Shown: in pieces, positions 43,182 through 52,032 of the stretch
Position numbering within the stretch: position 1 is the stretch's first letter
Layout: the number at the start of each line of letters is the position of its first letter
Source of the DNA: Spartobacteria bacterium
GTDB taxonomy: Bacteria; Verrucomicrobiota; Verrucomicrobiia; Chthoniobacterales; UBA10450
Direction: 5' to 3'
DNA: 64,000 nucleotides
Assembly (NCBI GenBank): GCA_003134785.1
Contig: PLCN01000025.1
Span: forward strand, 124,001-188,000
Translations under genes and position numbers: made by a program
Notes under the pieces: model-generated
What the model was told of the DNA's origin: nothing
Databases searched by the model: none
What the model saw: only the letters and a program-made list of their open reading frames with translations

Positions 43182-46100
43182 CTGGAGCCAGCGGTCCTGG
43201 CTGCGTCGAGGTGCTCACTGGTTTCGCAGCGCTGAGTTCGGGCTCGGGACGAATGGAACGGTGTCCATTTGTTTCCGCAGTCTCGACTGGTTCCCGCCGG
43301 GAACCATTTCGCGGCAACCGGGACGCGCCCGGTACTTGCTCCGTCCATCGCGCGATCGCGGCGGGATAATTTTTTTCCAGAAGCTCCGCCATCGCCCCAG
43401 CCGTCGGCGCTTCGAAAACGATGGCGAGCGAGACGTGCTCGCCCAGCGCTTCGCGCAATTGGTTGACCAGGCGTAGACCCAGCAGTGAATGGCCGCCGAG
43501 ATCAAAGAAATTATCCGACGCGCCGATGCGTTCCACGCCGAGCACTCCCGACCAGATGGCGGTAAGCTTTTCCTCGACCGCTGTTTTTGGCGCGGCAAAA
43601 CCATCCCCGGATTTTGACGCGGAGAGATTTGGCGCCGGCAGCGCGTTGCGATCCAGCTTTCCATTCGGTGTCCGCGGCAGCGCGGGCAGAGTGACAATCG
43701 CGGATGGCACCATGTAATCGGGCAGCCGCTTTTTCAGTTCGGCGAGATGCGCCGTTTGCGCGCCGCTCTCCTGCGTAACGCGAATGGTGTCGTCGCGGAA
43801 GAGCTGCTCGTAAAACGGTGCGCCTTTATAAACCGGTTTGTAGTGCCACGAATCAAAAACGAATTCGACATCCTTGTCCTTCTGCCGGCTCACGCGGCCC
43901 TGGATCCGGTAATCGCGATTGAGTCCGTTCTCCGCCAGCGCGCCGCGCACCGTGGCAATGATTTCGTCGTCCTCGCTCACATCGAGGCCGGGATAAAATG
44001 CCGGCAGATATACCGGGAGCCAGGTATCGTTGCGGCCAAGCGTCTCGAGTATCTCGCGGGGCGCTGCTTCGAGATTCAGCCAGAGCAAAAATCCATCGAT
44101 GCGGGAAGTGCGCGTGATCTTCATTCGCACTTCGCGTTGGTAACTGCTCGCCGGCGCTTGGGTGAAATCGAGATCTTCGAAGACGTCCACAGTCGATCGC
44201 AGCATCTCGCGCGAGGTGCCCGTGGCGCAAAGACGCAAATCGTATTTGTATCCCGCGCTCCGCCAGGATTGTTCGGCATGGTACGCGCCCAATTCGTCGA
44301 AAGCGGGATCTCGCAGGAATTCTTCCGGCATTTGAATGGCGGCCATTCGGGTCTCACAACGCTGCGGAACAAAAATTCCGTGAGGCTGCATGAAACGTCG
44401 CGCATCATTCAGCAGCACATCACAACCTTCCGCGCCGCCAATGTGTCCCACGTTTTCGGAAACGCAGAGATCCGCTTTTTCCGGCAGCTTGATTTCTTGC
44501 GAGCGTCCGTGAATAACGACAATCTTGTTCGTTAGGCCGAGACTTTCGATGAGCGCTTTCGCCTGTTCCGCCGGGCGCTCGAGGAGTTCGATCGCGTAAA
44601 CTTTTCGTGCGCCTGCCTCGATCGCCATGCGCGCGAGCAAGGCATCCCGGCCGGTGCCGATATCCACCACCACTCTGTCACGGGCGATCTTGCGGAACGC
44701 GCGCTCGTACAGATCGTGCCGCGACTTGTCATAAGTCATCGCGGTATAAAGCACGTCATCGTAAAACGGATCGCCGCCGCTGCTCGGTGAAGAAGGCCAC
44801 AGCTCGACCGCCGCAGCTGGTTTGCGCACGACATACGCAACGAGCCGCTTCTCGCCCGGCGTGTCTTCACGCATAACGACCGCGCCGTCGAGGACATCCG
44901 CTTGCTGCTTCAGAGCGTTTTCAATTTCGCCCAACTCGATCCGGAAGCCGCGCAGTTTCACTTGAGAATCCGCGCGTCCGAGAAATTCAATCGTGCCGTC
45001 GTCGCGCCAACGCGCCAGGTCCCCCGTCTGATAGAGACGCGTGTCCGGTTCGCTGCTGAAGGGATCATTGATAAATTTCTCCGCAGTGAGCTCTGGCTTG
45101 CGCCAGTAACAGCGGGCCAATCCATCACCGCCGATAAACAACTCACCCGTCACGCCGATCGGCACAGGCCGAAATTTCGAATCGAGAATGTAAGCCGTCG
45201 TATTCGCGATTGGTTTGCCGATGGGAATCGAGCCGTTGAGTGCGGCATCGGACGCGATGACATGGCAGCAGGCGAAGGTCGTGCTTTCCGTGGGTCCGTA
45301 GCCGTTAATCAAGCGCGTGTTAGTCAGCTCCCGCAAAGCTTTGCGCACATGCGGAATGGAAAGAACATCGCCGCCTGCGAGCAGTTGGCGCAGGGGACGC
45401 AAATCCTGCACACGCTCATCGACCATCGCGTTGAACAGACCTGACGTGAGCCACAGCGTCGTAACCTTGTGCCGGCTAATGGAGTACCCGATTTCTTCCA
45501 ACGAGGGTTTCGTCGCCGGCATCACGACAAGTTTGCCGCCATTCAAGAGCGCGCCCCAAATTTCGAACGTTGAGGCATCGAAGGAAATCGGCGCGAGTTG
45601 GAGAAAGATTTCCTCCGCGGAGAAGGAAGCGTAATTCGTTTCCTTCACGAGGCGCACCACGCCGCGATGGGTAACAGCGACACCCTTCGGCGTCCCGGTC
45701 GAACCCGATGTGTACATTACGTAAGCGAGATCGTCCGGCCGCGCTTCGCTCGAGAGATTCATGTCCTCTTCGTCGGCGAATTGTTCGGCGTCGAGGCAAA
45801 GCACTTTGTCGGCGTCGTCGAGCCAACAATTTTTGAGACGCGTTTGGGTGAGGATAACCGGCGTGCCGGCATCGTTGATCATGAACGCGAGCCGCCCAGC
45901 CGGATACGCCGGATCGAGCGGGACATAAGCTCCGCCGGCTTTAAGCACGCCTAGAAGGGCCGTCACCATCTCCAGTGAACGCTCCATGCAAACGCCGACC
46001 GGAACGTCGCGACCGACGCCGAGTTTTTGCAGCCGGCGCGCGAGCCGGTTGGCCCGCCGATTCAGCTCATCGTAACTTAGCTGCGCGTTCCCGCAGACGA

Positions 46101-49100
46101 CCGCGACATTTGCTGGCGTTTGGCCTGCTTGTTTTTCGAAAAGCTCTTGAATCGAGGCATCGCGCGGATAATTGGTGCGCGTGTCGTTCCATTCGACAAC
46201 GATCTTTTTCCGTTCGTCGTCATTCAATAACCTGAGCTGGTCGAGGGGCTGCGTTGGATTGGCGATGACCGCCTCAAGCAGATTGCGGAAATGTCCGAGC
46301 CAGCGCCGGATGGTCGCGGCCTCGAAGAGATCGGTGTTGTAATTGCAGATGATCCGGAGTCCGTCCGCCGCAGTGTCACAGTTGAGGCCGAGGTCGAATT
46401 GAAACGCGCTGCGCGGATTCGCTTCCAGCCGATGAGTGAGACCCGAGAAACGGATGTCGCTCAACGGCGGATCGAGATTAAAAGTGACGGGAATCAGTGG
46501 CACGCGACCTGGCGTACGTGGCAGAGCGAGATTTTGCAGCAGCCAGCCGAAGGTGACGCGCCGATTTTCAAACGCTTCGAGGACGGTGTCCTGCGTTTCC
46601 TTCAGCAGACCAGCGAATGGCTGCACGCCTTCGAGCTGCGCGCGCATCGGCAGCATGTTCACACAATGGCCGACAAGATGATCGCCGTTCGGTGCATTGT
46701 TTTGTCCCGCGGAAGGAACGCCCACCGCAAAATCGTTCTGGCCACTGAGCCGGAAGAGCAATGTCTCGTAGGCAGCGAGAAGCACGGAGAAAAGTGTGGC
46801 GCCATGTTGCGCACCGACCTTGGCGAGTGCCGGCAGAATGTCGGCTGGAAAAATCACGACTTCACTCGCACCGCGATAACTGCGTTGGGGCGGATACGCG
46901 CGATCGCCTGGCAACTCTAGCGGCGGCGGCACTGCGCGATATTTTCCCAACCAAAATTCCGCTTCTCCGGCGAACTCCGTTGAGTCCTGCAATTCGGTTT
47001 CCCATTGCTGGTACTCCCGCATTTGCATCGCGGCCGGCAACGCGTCCGTGCGGCTTTCGCCGATGGCGGAATAAATTGTGGCGAGTTCGTGCAGGAAGAT
47101 GTCGCAGGACCAGCCGTCGCAGGCGAGATGGTGCGCGTTGAAAATTAGCGCATGCCGCTCGGGCGCGAGTTTAACGATCTGCGGTGCCAGCATAGGACCG
47201 CGCGCGAGATCAAAAACTCTGGAGCCTTCCGCCGCACGCATCGCGGAGAACCGCGTGTCTCGTTCCTGATCGGCCAGCGCTGAAAGATCGGCGAAGGGAA
47301 CTTCCAACGGCAGAGTCGCGGCAATCGTTACGGTTTCATTCGTCGCGTCGAAGGAACTGCGCAAAGCATCATGGCGCTCGACGATGGTTTGGATCGACTG
47401 GCGCAACGCGGAGAGATCGAGCGGGCCATCGAGTTGCAGCGTCCACGTCTCATTGCACGCTGTGCTCGCGGTCGGACTTTGCTGACAAACAAGCAAAACC
47501 TCCTGCTGCGATTCTGTCAGTGGGATCGTGTCCGAGATAGCCGGCGCGGCAGGGACTGCGGTGGCCGTGGTCGTGCGCGAGAAAAATCCTGCGTCTTCCA
47601 ATTCGGCCACGCTCTCGCCGAACGCGGTGACAACTTTGTCCCGATCAGCCGCAGTGTGCGCGGTCGAAAGAAAACAGGGCCGCCCTTCCCAAAGATGAAT
47701 GCCACGATGACGCAACAGCGCAAAGAGCAGCGCCGAATATTTGAACTCTGGCGCGATCTGCAGCAGCCAGTTGGAAGCGAAATGCCGCGCCAGAAAAGGC
47801 GAACCCGCGAGCCCATCGTTGACGCGAGTGAGCATCTGCGTCGTCTGATCGGCCAGCGTTTGCTGAAGCGCGTTGCCGCTTTGTTTGAGATGCGTCAGCA
47901 CGGCGCGCGCGGCCGCCAGCGCCAGCGGATGACGCACGAATGTCCCGGCAAAAAATGTGACCGCGGCCTCGGGGAACGAACCGTCACCGAAGCTCCAATG
48001 GCCGCCGTCGAATGCGTCCATGAATCCCGCGCGGCCAGCAATGGCGCCGATCGGCAGCCCGCCGCCGATCACTTTGCCATACGTCGCGATATCGGCTTTC
48101 ACGTCGAAATATTCTTGCGCGCCGCCGATGGCGCAGCGGAAGCCCGTGATGACTTCATCAAAAATGAGCGCGATCCCTTGCCGCGCAGTGAGGGCGCGAA
48201 GTTCTTGCAGAAACTCGCGAGGCTGAAATCCGGGACGGCGGCTTTGCACTGGCTCGACGAGCACCGCCGCGATTTCGTTCGCCTGCGCCGCAATGATTTC
48301 GAGCGAGCGCGGATCTCCGTATTCAAGAATGATTGCGTTAGCCACCGCCTCCGGCGGAATGCCGGGCGCGATTGGCACGACGCCGCTTCCGATTGCGCGA
48401 CCCAACACTTCATCGGCGATGCCGTGGTAACTTTCGCGAAAATAAACGATGCGCGATTTGCCCGTAACAGTGCGCGCGATTCGTAACGCGCCCGACATTG
48501 CTTCGGAGCCGGTATTGCAAAATGTTGCGCGCTCCATGCCGGTCAGCTCGCACAGCAATGCTGCGACTTCACCGGTAAGCGGAGAGGTCGGGCCGATCTC
48601 CATGCCGCGCGCGAGCTGCGCGGTGATCGCTTCGACGACAAAAGCCGGCTGATGGCCGAGCATCGCCGCGCCGAAGCTAAGCGTGATGTCGGTCCATTCG
48701 TTGCCGTCAATGTCCAAAAGCTTCGCGCCGGCGGAACGTTCGACCACGATCGGATAAACGATTTCTTTCCACGCCTGCTTGAAACCGGCCACCGCTCGCG
48801 GATCGGCCAGGTGGCGGCGATGCTGTTGGGTGTAGCGCTTGGAGGCGGCGGTGCGCTTGGCATAACGCGTGATAAAATCATCGAGCCAGCGTTGCTGGCG
48901 CTCGGTCAAACTTGCGCCAAGTTCGCGTTGGAGTGGCCGGAACGGGCCGTGCGCAACGACTGCCGAACGCGCCTTATCCGGAACGGTTGCGATTGGCGTT
49001 GTCGTCTTCTTCGCTGGAACTTTGCGGCCGACTGCGAGGTGAGCGGCGAGCGCCTCGATCGTGCCGAGGTCCTTCAGCAACTGGCGAAAAGTGATCGGCA

Positions 49101-52032
49101 CTCCAAATTTGCGGGAGAGCATGAGCGCCGCTTGCGAAAGGATGAGCGAATCGAATCCGAGTTCGAGAATGTTTGCATTGGCCGGCGCAGTGGCGAGGTC
49201 CGCGCCGGAAAGATCACCGAGAAGCTGGCGCAGTTCGACGAGCAGGGAGTCGTCGCCAGCCGCCGGCGCTTCTATAGTTTCGGATGGCGAAACATCACGC
49301 GCTTCGGCGCGAGCCGTTGCCGCGGACGAAACGAGTTCTTCAACCGGCGGCTCGCCGTCCACCGCTGCGGTCGTGAGCGGCATGGGCTGTCCAGTTGGCA
49401 AGTCGGCGAAATAGCGTTGACGCTCGAAGGGATAACTCGGCAAGGAAACGCGACGGCGAACTTGGCCTAACGACATCGCTCGCCAATCGATCGGCACGCC
49501 TGCGAGCCAAAGCCTTCCGATCGCCGCTGCCAGCGCTTCATTTTCGTCTGTTTCTTCTGCGAGCGAATGAACGATTTCATGACGCGGCGTCTTCGCGGAA
49601 TGTTGACGCGCGAGTTGCGCGAGAGTCTGGCCGGGGCCGACTTCGAGCAGCGCGGAGCCATCCTTTTCGAGCACGCGGCCGACGGCGTCGACGAAGCGCA
49701 CGGTCGCGCGCAGGTGGTTCGCCCAATATTGCGGATCGGTTGCCTGCTCGGCGGTGAGGAAATCGCCGGTCACGCAGGAAACAATCGGTAGGACCGGCGC
49801 GCTGAGCTTGACCGCGCGCACCATTTCCGCAAACCGCGCGACGACCGGTTCGACCATCGCGGAATGAAAAGCGTGCGAGGTGTCGAGCCGGCGCGCTGCG
49901 ATACCGCGGCCGATGAAAATCGCTTCGACTTTTGCGATGGCGTCGAACGGGCCGGAAAGGACGGAGAGGCGAGGGGAGTTGGCCGCCGCGAGAGAAACCT
50001 CGCCATTCACAAACTCGGAGGCCTGCTCCGCGCTCAAGCGCGCGGCGAGCATGGCGCCACCGGGCAATTCCTGGACAAGGCGTGCGCGAGTTGCGACCAG
50101 TCGCGTGGCGTCGGCGAGCGAAAAAATTCCGGCGAGCGTCGCGGCCACGAACTCGCCGACGCTGTGTCCAATAAGCGCTGATGGCTTCAATCCCCACGAC
50201 ATCCAGAGCCGCGCCAATGAATAGCTGATCGCGAAAATCGCCGGCTGCGTGAAGCGCGTTTCGCGCAACCGCGCTTTGGCGTTGTCATCGGTCGAGAAAA
50301 GGAGGTCGCGCAGATCCAGTTCCAATTCCGGCCGCAGTAGTTCAGCGCATTCCGCAAGGGCATCGCGGAAGACCGGTTCGGTTTCGTTAAGCTGCGCTCC
50401 CATGCGCGCGTATTGCGCGCCCTGCCCGGGAAAGAGAAAAGCAACGGGCGTATCGCGGCGATCTTCGACACGATGAAATTTTGCGGCGCCTCGAAGCGCG
50501 GCGACGGCTTCGGCGTTCGTCGCCGCGACGACCGCGCGGCGATGCTGGAAAAGCTGGCGGCCGGTTTGCAGGGTAAACCCGACATCGCCTAACGACTGCT
50601 CGAAGTGAGTTTCAAGATGCTCCGCGAGATCAGCGGCTTTCTTTTCCAGAGCGGAGGCGGTCTTGGCTGAAAGAACAAGAACTTCTGCGGCGCGATTTGC
50701 GCCGGTTGACGGGAGTTCGGGCGCTTCTTCGAGAACAACGTGCGCATTAGTCCCGCCTACACCGAACGAACTCACGCCGGCCCGGCGTGGTGTATCGCCA
50801 CTCGGCCACGCGCGCAGCGCGGTGTTAAGAAAGAATGGACTCTCCTCTAGATTGAGCGCGGGGTTCGGCGTCTCGCAATGCAAGCTTGGTGGGATCTGGC
50901 GATGGCGAAGTGCGAGCGCGGTCTTGATGAGACTCGCGACCCCGGAAGCGGCATCGAGATGCCCGATATTTCCTTTCACTGAACCGACCGCGCAGAATTG
51001 CCGCGCCGCGGTCGTGGCGCGAAAAGCCTGCGTCAGTCCCGCGATCTCGATCGGATCGCCAAGTGGCGTCGCGGTGCCGTGCGCTTCGATGTAGGAAATG
51101 GTGTCGGCTGTGATGCCTGCGCTGGCTTGTGCGAGCGCGATGACTTCGGTGTGGCCGCTCACGCTTGGCGCGGCGAAGCTCACTTTGGCGGAGCCGTCAT
51201 TGTTAAGCGCCTGGCCTTTGATGACGGCGTAAATCTGGTCGCCATCAGCGATCGCATCGGCGAGGCGCTTGAGCACGACGACCCCCGCGCCGCTGGAAAA
51301 AACTGTGCCGCTTGCTTTCGCGTCGAACGGACGGCACCAGCCATCCGGCGAAGTCATGCTGCCTTCCTGGTAAAAGTATCCGCGGTCCTGCGGAAACGTT
51401 AGAGAGACGCCGCCGGCCAACGCGATATCGCATCCGTGATCGAGCAGACTCTGGCACGCAACGCAGACGGTCACGAGCGAAGTGGAACAAGCGGTTTGGA
51501 TATTCAGCGCCGGTCCGCGCAGGCCAAGTTTGTAAGCAGCGCGATTCGTCAGGAAATCTTTTTCGTTGGCGATGACGGCGCTGACGACGCCGACCGTTTC
51601 CATCAAGTCGCGCCGGGGCCTAACGAAATAAGGATAGTAAGTGCTGTTGCTCGTCCCGGCGAAGAGTCCGATGAGACCGGGGTAAGTAGACGGATCGCAG
51701 CCGGCATCTTCGAGCGCCGTCCACGCAATTTCGAGAAAGACGCGATGCTGCGGGTCCATGACTTCCGCTTCTTTGGTCGGCACGCCGAAGAACGCGCGAT
51801 CGAACCACTCCGGCTTTTCCACCAATCCGCGCGCTGCGACATAGCCGGGCAGCGCGCGCAAAACTTTCGGATCATATCCGGAAGCGGCGAGCTGTTCGTC
51901 GGTGAAACGCGTGATGCAATCCTTGCCCTCGATCAGATTTCGCCAGAATTCCGCGGCATTGCGCGCCTCGGGAAAACGGCCCTCGAGACCGATGATGGCG
52001 ATGCCGTCGAGCGATGATTCGTGCTGGTTCAT
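43138..52032 (-). CDS. Hybrid PKS-NRPS: KS-AT-ACP-aminotransferase-C-A(PRMT-like MT)-PCP
   Basis: A 2964-residue megasynthase. KS about 8-435 (TACSTS, Cys182; His318 in EAHGT; His358 in KGNIGH). AT about 530-830 (GHSVGE, Ser624; HAFH 720-723, the malonyl-type motif). ACP about 928-1000 (LGFDSL, Ser962). Class III aminotransferase about 1045-1480 (FDEVITGFR; PLP Lys1320 in ATYGKVIGGGLP). C about 1500-1935 (HHLACDG). A about 1955-2405 (YTSGSTGTPKG, GYGPTE, RGFRIELGEIE), resuming at 2765 (LPDYMVP, NGKLDR). Between A8 and A9 lies a methyltransferase, about 2425-2755, of PRMT type (VVDIGTGRDALLARMA, SENVGH, FVPQR and a Trp motif NDTW before a beta-barrel end). PCP about 2812-2885 (LGGHSL, Ser2849). 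No KR, DH or ER. My reading of the A code is DAFWLGGTF, valine-like. The aminotransferase should aminate the beta-keto group. Starts in an ATGA overlap with the A-PCP gene. Confidence 0.94.
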   Translation of the reverse strand: MNQHESSLDGIAIIGLEGRFPEARNAAEFWRNLIEGKDCITRFTDEQLAASGYDPKVLRALPGYVAARGLVEKPEWFDRAFFGVPTKEAEVMDPQHRVFLEIAWTALEDAGCDPSTYPGLIGLFAGTSNSTYYPYFVRPRRDLMETVGVVSAVIANEKDFLTNRAAYKLGLRGPALNIQTACSTSLVTVCVACQSLLDHGCDIALAGGVSLTFPQDRGYFYQEGSMTSPDGWCRPFDAKASGTVFSSGAGVVVLKRLADAIADGDQIYAVIKGQALNNDGSAKVSFAAPSVSGHTEVIALAQASAGITADTISYIEAHGTATPLGDPIEIAGLTQAFRATTAARQFCAVGSVKGNIGHLDAASGVASLIKTALALRHRQIPPSLHCETPNPALNLEESPFFLNTALRAWPSGDTPRRAGVSSFGVGGTNAHVVLEEAPELPSTGANRAAEVLVLSAKTASALEKKAADLAEHLETHFEQSLGDVGFTLQTGRQLFQHRRAVVAATNAEAVAALRGAAKFHRVEDRRDTPVAFLFPGQGAQYARMGAQLNETEPVFRDALAECAELLRPELELDLRDLLFSTDDNAKARLRETRFTQPAIFAISYSLARLWMSWGLKPSALIGHSVGEFVAATLAGIFSLADATRLVATRARLVQELPGGAMLAARLSAEQASEFVNGEVSLAAANSPRLSVLSGPFDAIAKVEAIFIGRGIAARRLDTSHAFHSAMVEPVVARFAEMVRAVKLSAPVLPIVSCVTGDFLTAEQATDPQYWANHLRATVRFVDAVGRVLEKDGSALLEVGPGQTLAQLARQHSAKTPRHEIVHSLAEETDENEALAAAIGRLWLAGVPIDWRAMSLGQVRRRVSLPSYPFERQRYFADLPTGQPMPLTTAAVDGEPPVEELVSSAATARAEARDVSPSETIEAPAAGDDSLLVELRQLLGDLSGADLATAPANANILELGFDSLILSQAALMLSRKFGVPITFRQLLKDLGTIEALAAHLAVGRKVPAKKTTTPIATVPDKARSAVVAHGPFRPLQRELGASLTERQQRWLDDFITRYAKRTAASKRYTQQHRRHLADPRAVAGFKQAWKEIVYPIVVERSAGAKLLDIDGNEWTDITLSFGAAMLGHQPAFVVEAITAQLARGMEIGPTSPLTGEVAALLCELTGMERATFCNTGSEAMSGALRIARTVTGKSRIVYFRESYHGIADEVLGRAIGSGVVPIAPGIPPEAVANAIILEYGDPRSLEIIAAQANEIAAVLVEPVQSRRPGFQPREFLQELRALTARQGIALIFDEVITGFRCAIGGAQEYFDVKADIATYGKVIGGGLPIGAIAGRAGFMDAFDGGHWSFGDGSFPEAAVTFFAGTFVRHPLALAAARAVLTHLKQSGNALQQTLADQTTQMLTRVNDGLAGSPFLARHFASNWLLQIAPEFKYSALLFALLRHRGIHLWEGRPCFLSTAHTAADRDKVVTAFGESVAELEDAGFFSRTTTATAVPAAPAISDTIPLTESQQEVLLVCQQSPTASTACNETWTLQLDGPLDLSALRQSIQTIVERHDALRSSFDATNETVTIAATLPLEVPFADLSALADQERDTRFSAMRAAEGSRVFDLARGPMLAPQIVKLAPERHALIFNAHHLACDGWSCDIFLHELATIYSAIGESRTDALPAAMQMREYQQWETELQDSTEFAGEAEFWLGKYRAVPPPLELPGDRAYPPQRSYRGASEVVIFPADILPALAKVGAQHGATLFSVLLAAYETLLFRLSGQNDFAVGVPSAGQNNAPNGDHLVGHCVNMLPMRAQLEGVQPFAGLLKETQDTVLEAFENRRVTFGWLLQNLALPRTPGRVPLIPVTFNLDPPLSDIRFSGLTHRLEANPRSAFQFDLGLNCDTAADGLRIICNYNTDLFEAATIRRWLGHFRNLLEAVIANPTQPLDQLRLLNDDERKKIVVEWNDTRTNYPRDASIQELFEKQAGQTPANVAVVCGNAQLSYDELNRRANRLARRLQKLGVGRDVPVGVCMERSLEMVTALLGVLKAGGAYVPLDPAYPAGRLAFMINDAGTPVILTQTRLKNCWLDDADKVLCLDAEQFADEEDMNLSSEARPDDLAYVMYTSGSTGTPKGVAVTHRGVVRLVKETNYASFSAEEIFLQLAPISFDASTFEIWGALLNGGKLVVMPATKPSLEEIGYSISRHKVTTLWLTSGLFNAMVDERVQDLRPLRQLLAGGDVLSIPHVRKALRELTNTRLINGYGPTESTTFACCHVIASDAALNGSIPIGKPIANTTAYILDSKFRPVPIGVTGELFIGGDGLARCYWRKPELTAEKFINDPFSSEPDTRLYQTGDLARWRDDGTIEFLGRADSQVKLRGFRIELGEIENALKQQADVLDGAVVMREDTPGEKRLVAYVVRKPAAAVELWPSSPSSGGDPFYDDVLYTAMTYDKSRHDLYERAFRKIARDRVVVDIGTGRDALLARMAIEAGARKVYAIELLERPAEQAKALIESLGLTNKIVVIHGRSQEIKLPEKADLCVSENVGHIGGAEGCDVLLNDARRFMQPHGIFVPQRCETRMAAIQMPEEFLRDPAFDELGAYHAEQSWRSAGYKYDLRLCATGTSREMLRSTVDVFEDLDFTQAPASSYQREVRMKITRTSRIDGFLLWLNLEAAPREILETLGRNDTWLPVYLPAFYPGLDVSEDDEIIATVRGALAENGLNRDYRIQGRVSRQKDKDVEFVFDSWHYKPVYKGAPFYEQLFRDDTIRVTQESGAQTAHLAELKKRLPDYMVPSAIVTLPALPRTPNGKLDRNALPAPNLSASKSGDGFAAPKTAVEEKLTAIWSGVLGVERIGASDNFFDLGGHSLLGLRLVNQLREALGEHVSLAIVFEAPTAGAMAELLEKNYPAAIARWTEQVPGASRLPRNGSRREPVETAETNGHRSIRPEPELSAAKPVSTSTQPGPLAPVVSVNRESRRARRP

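Noticed and set aside
42095-51100. Numerous long plus-strand frames across the megasynthase genes
   Set aside because: Arg/Ala-rich shadows of high-GC coding DNA; the minus-strand frames carry all catalytic motifs.
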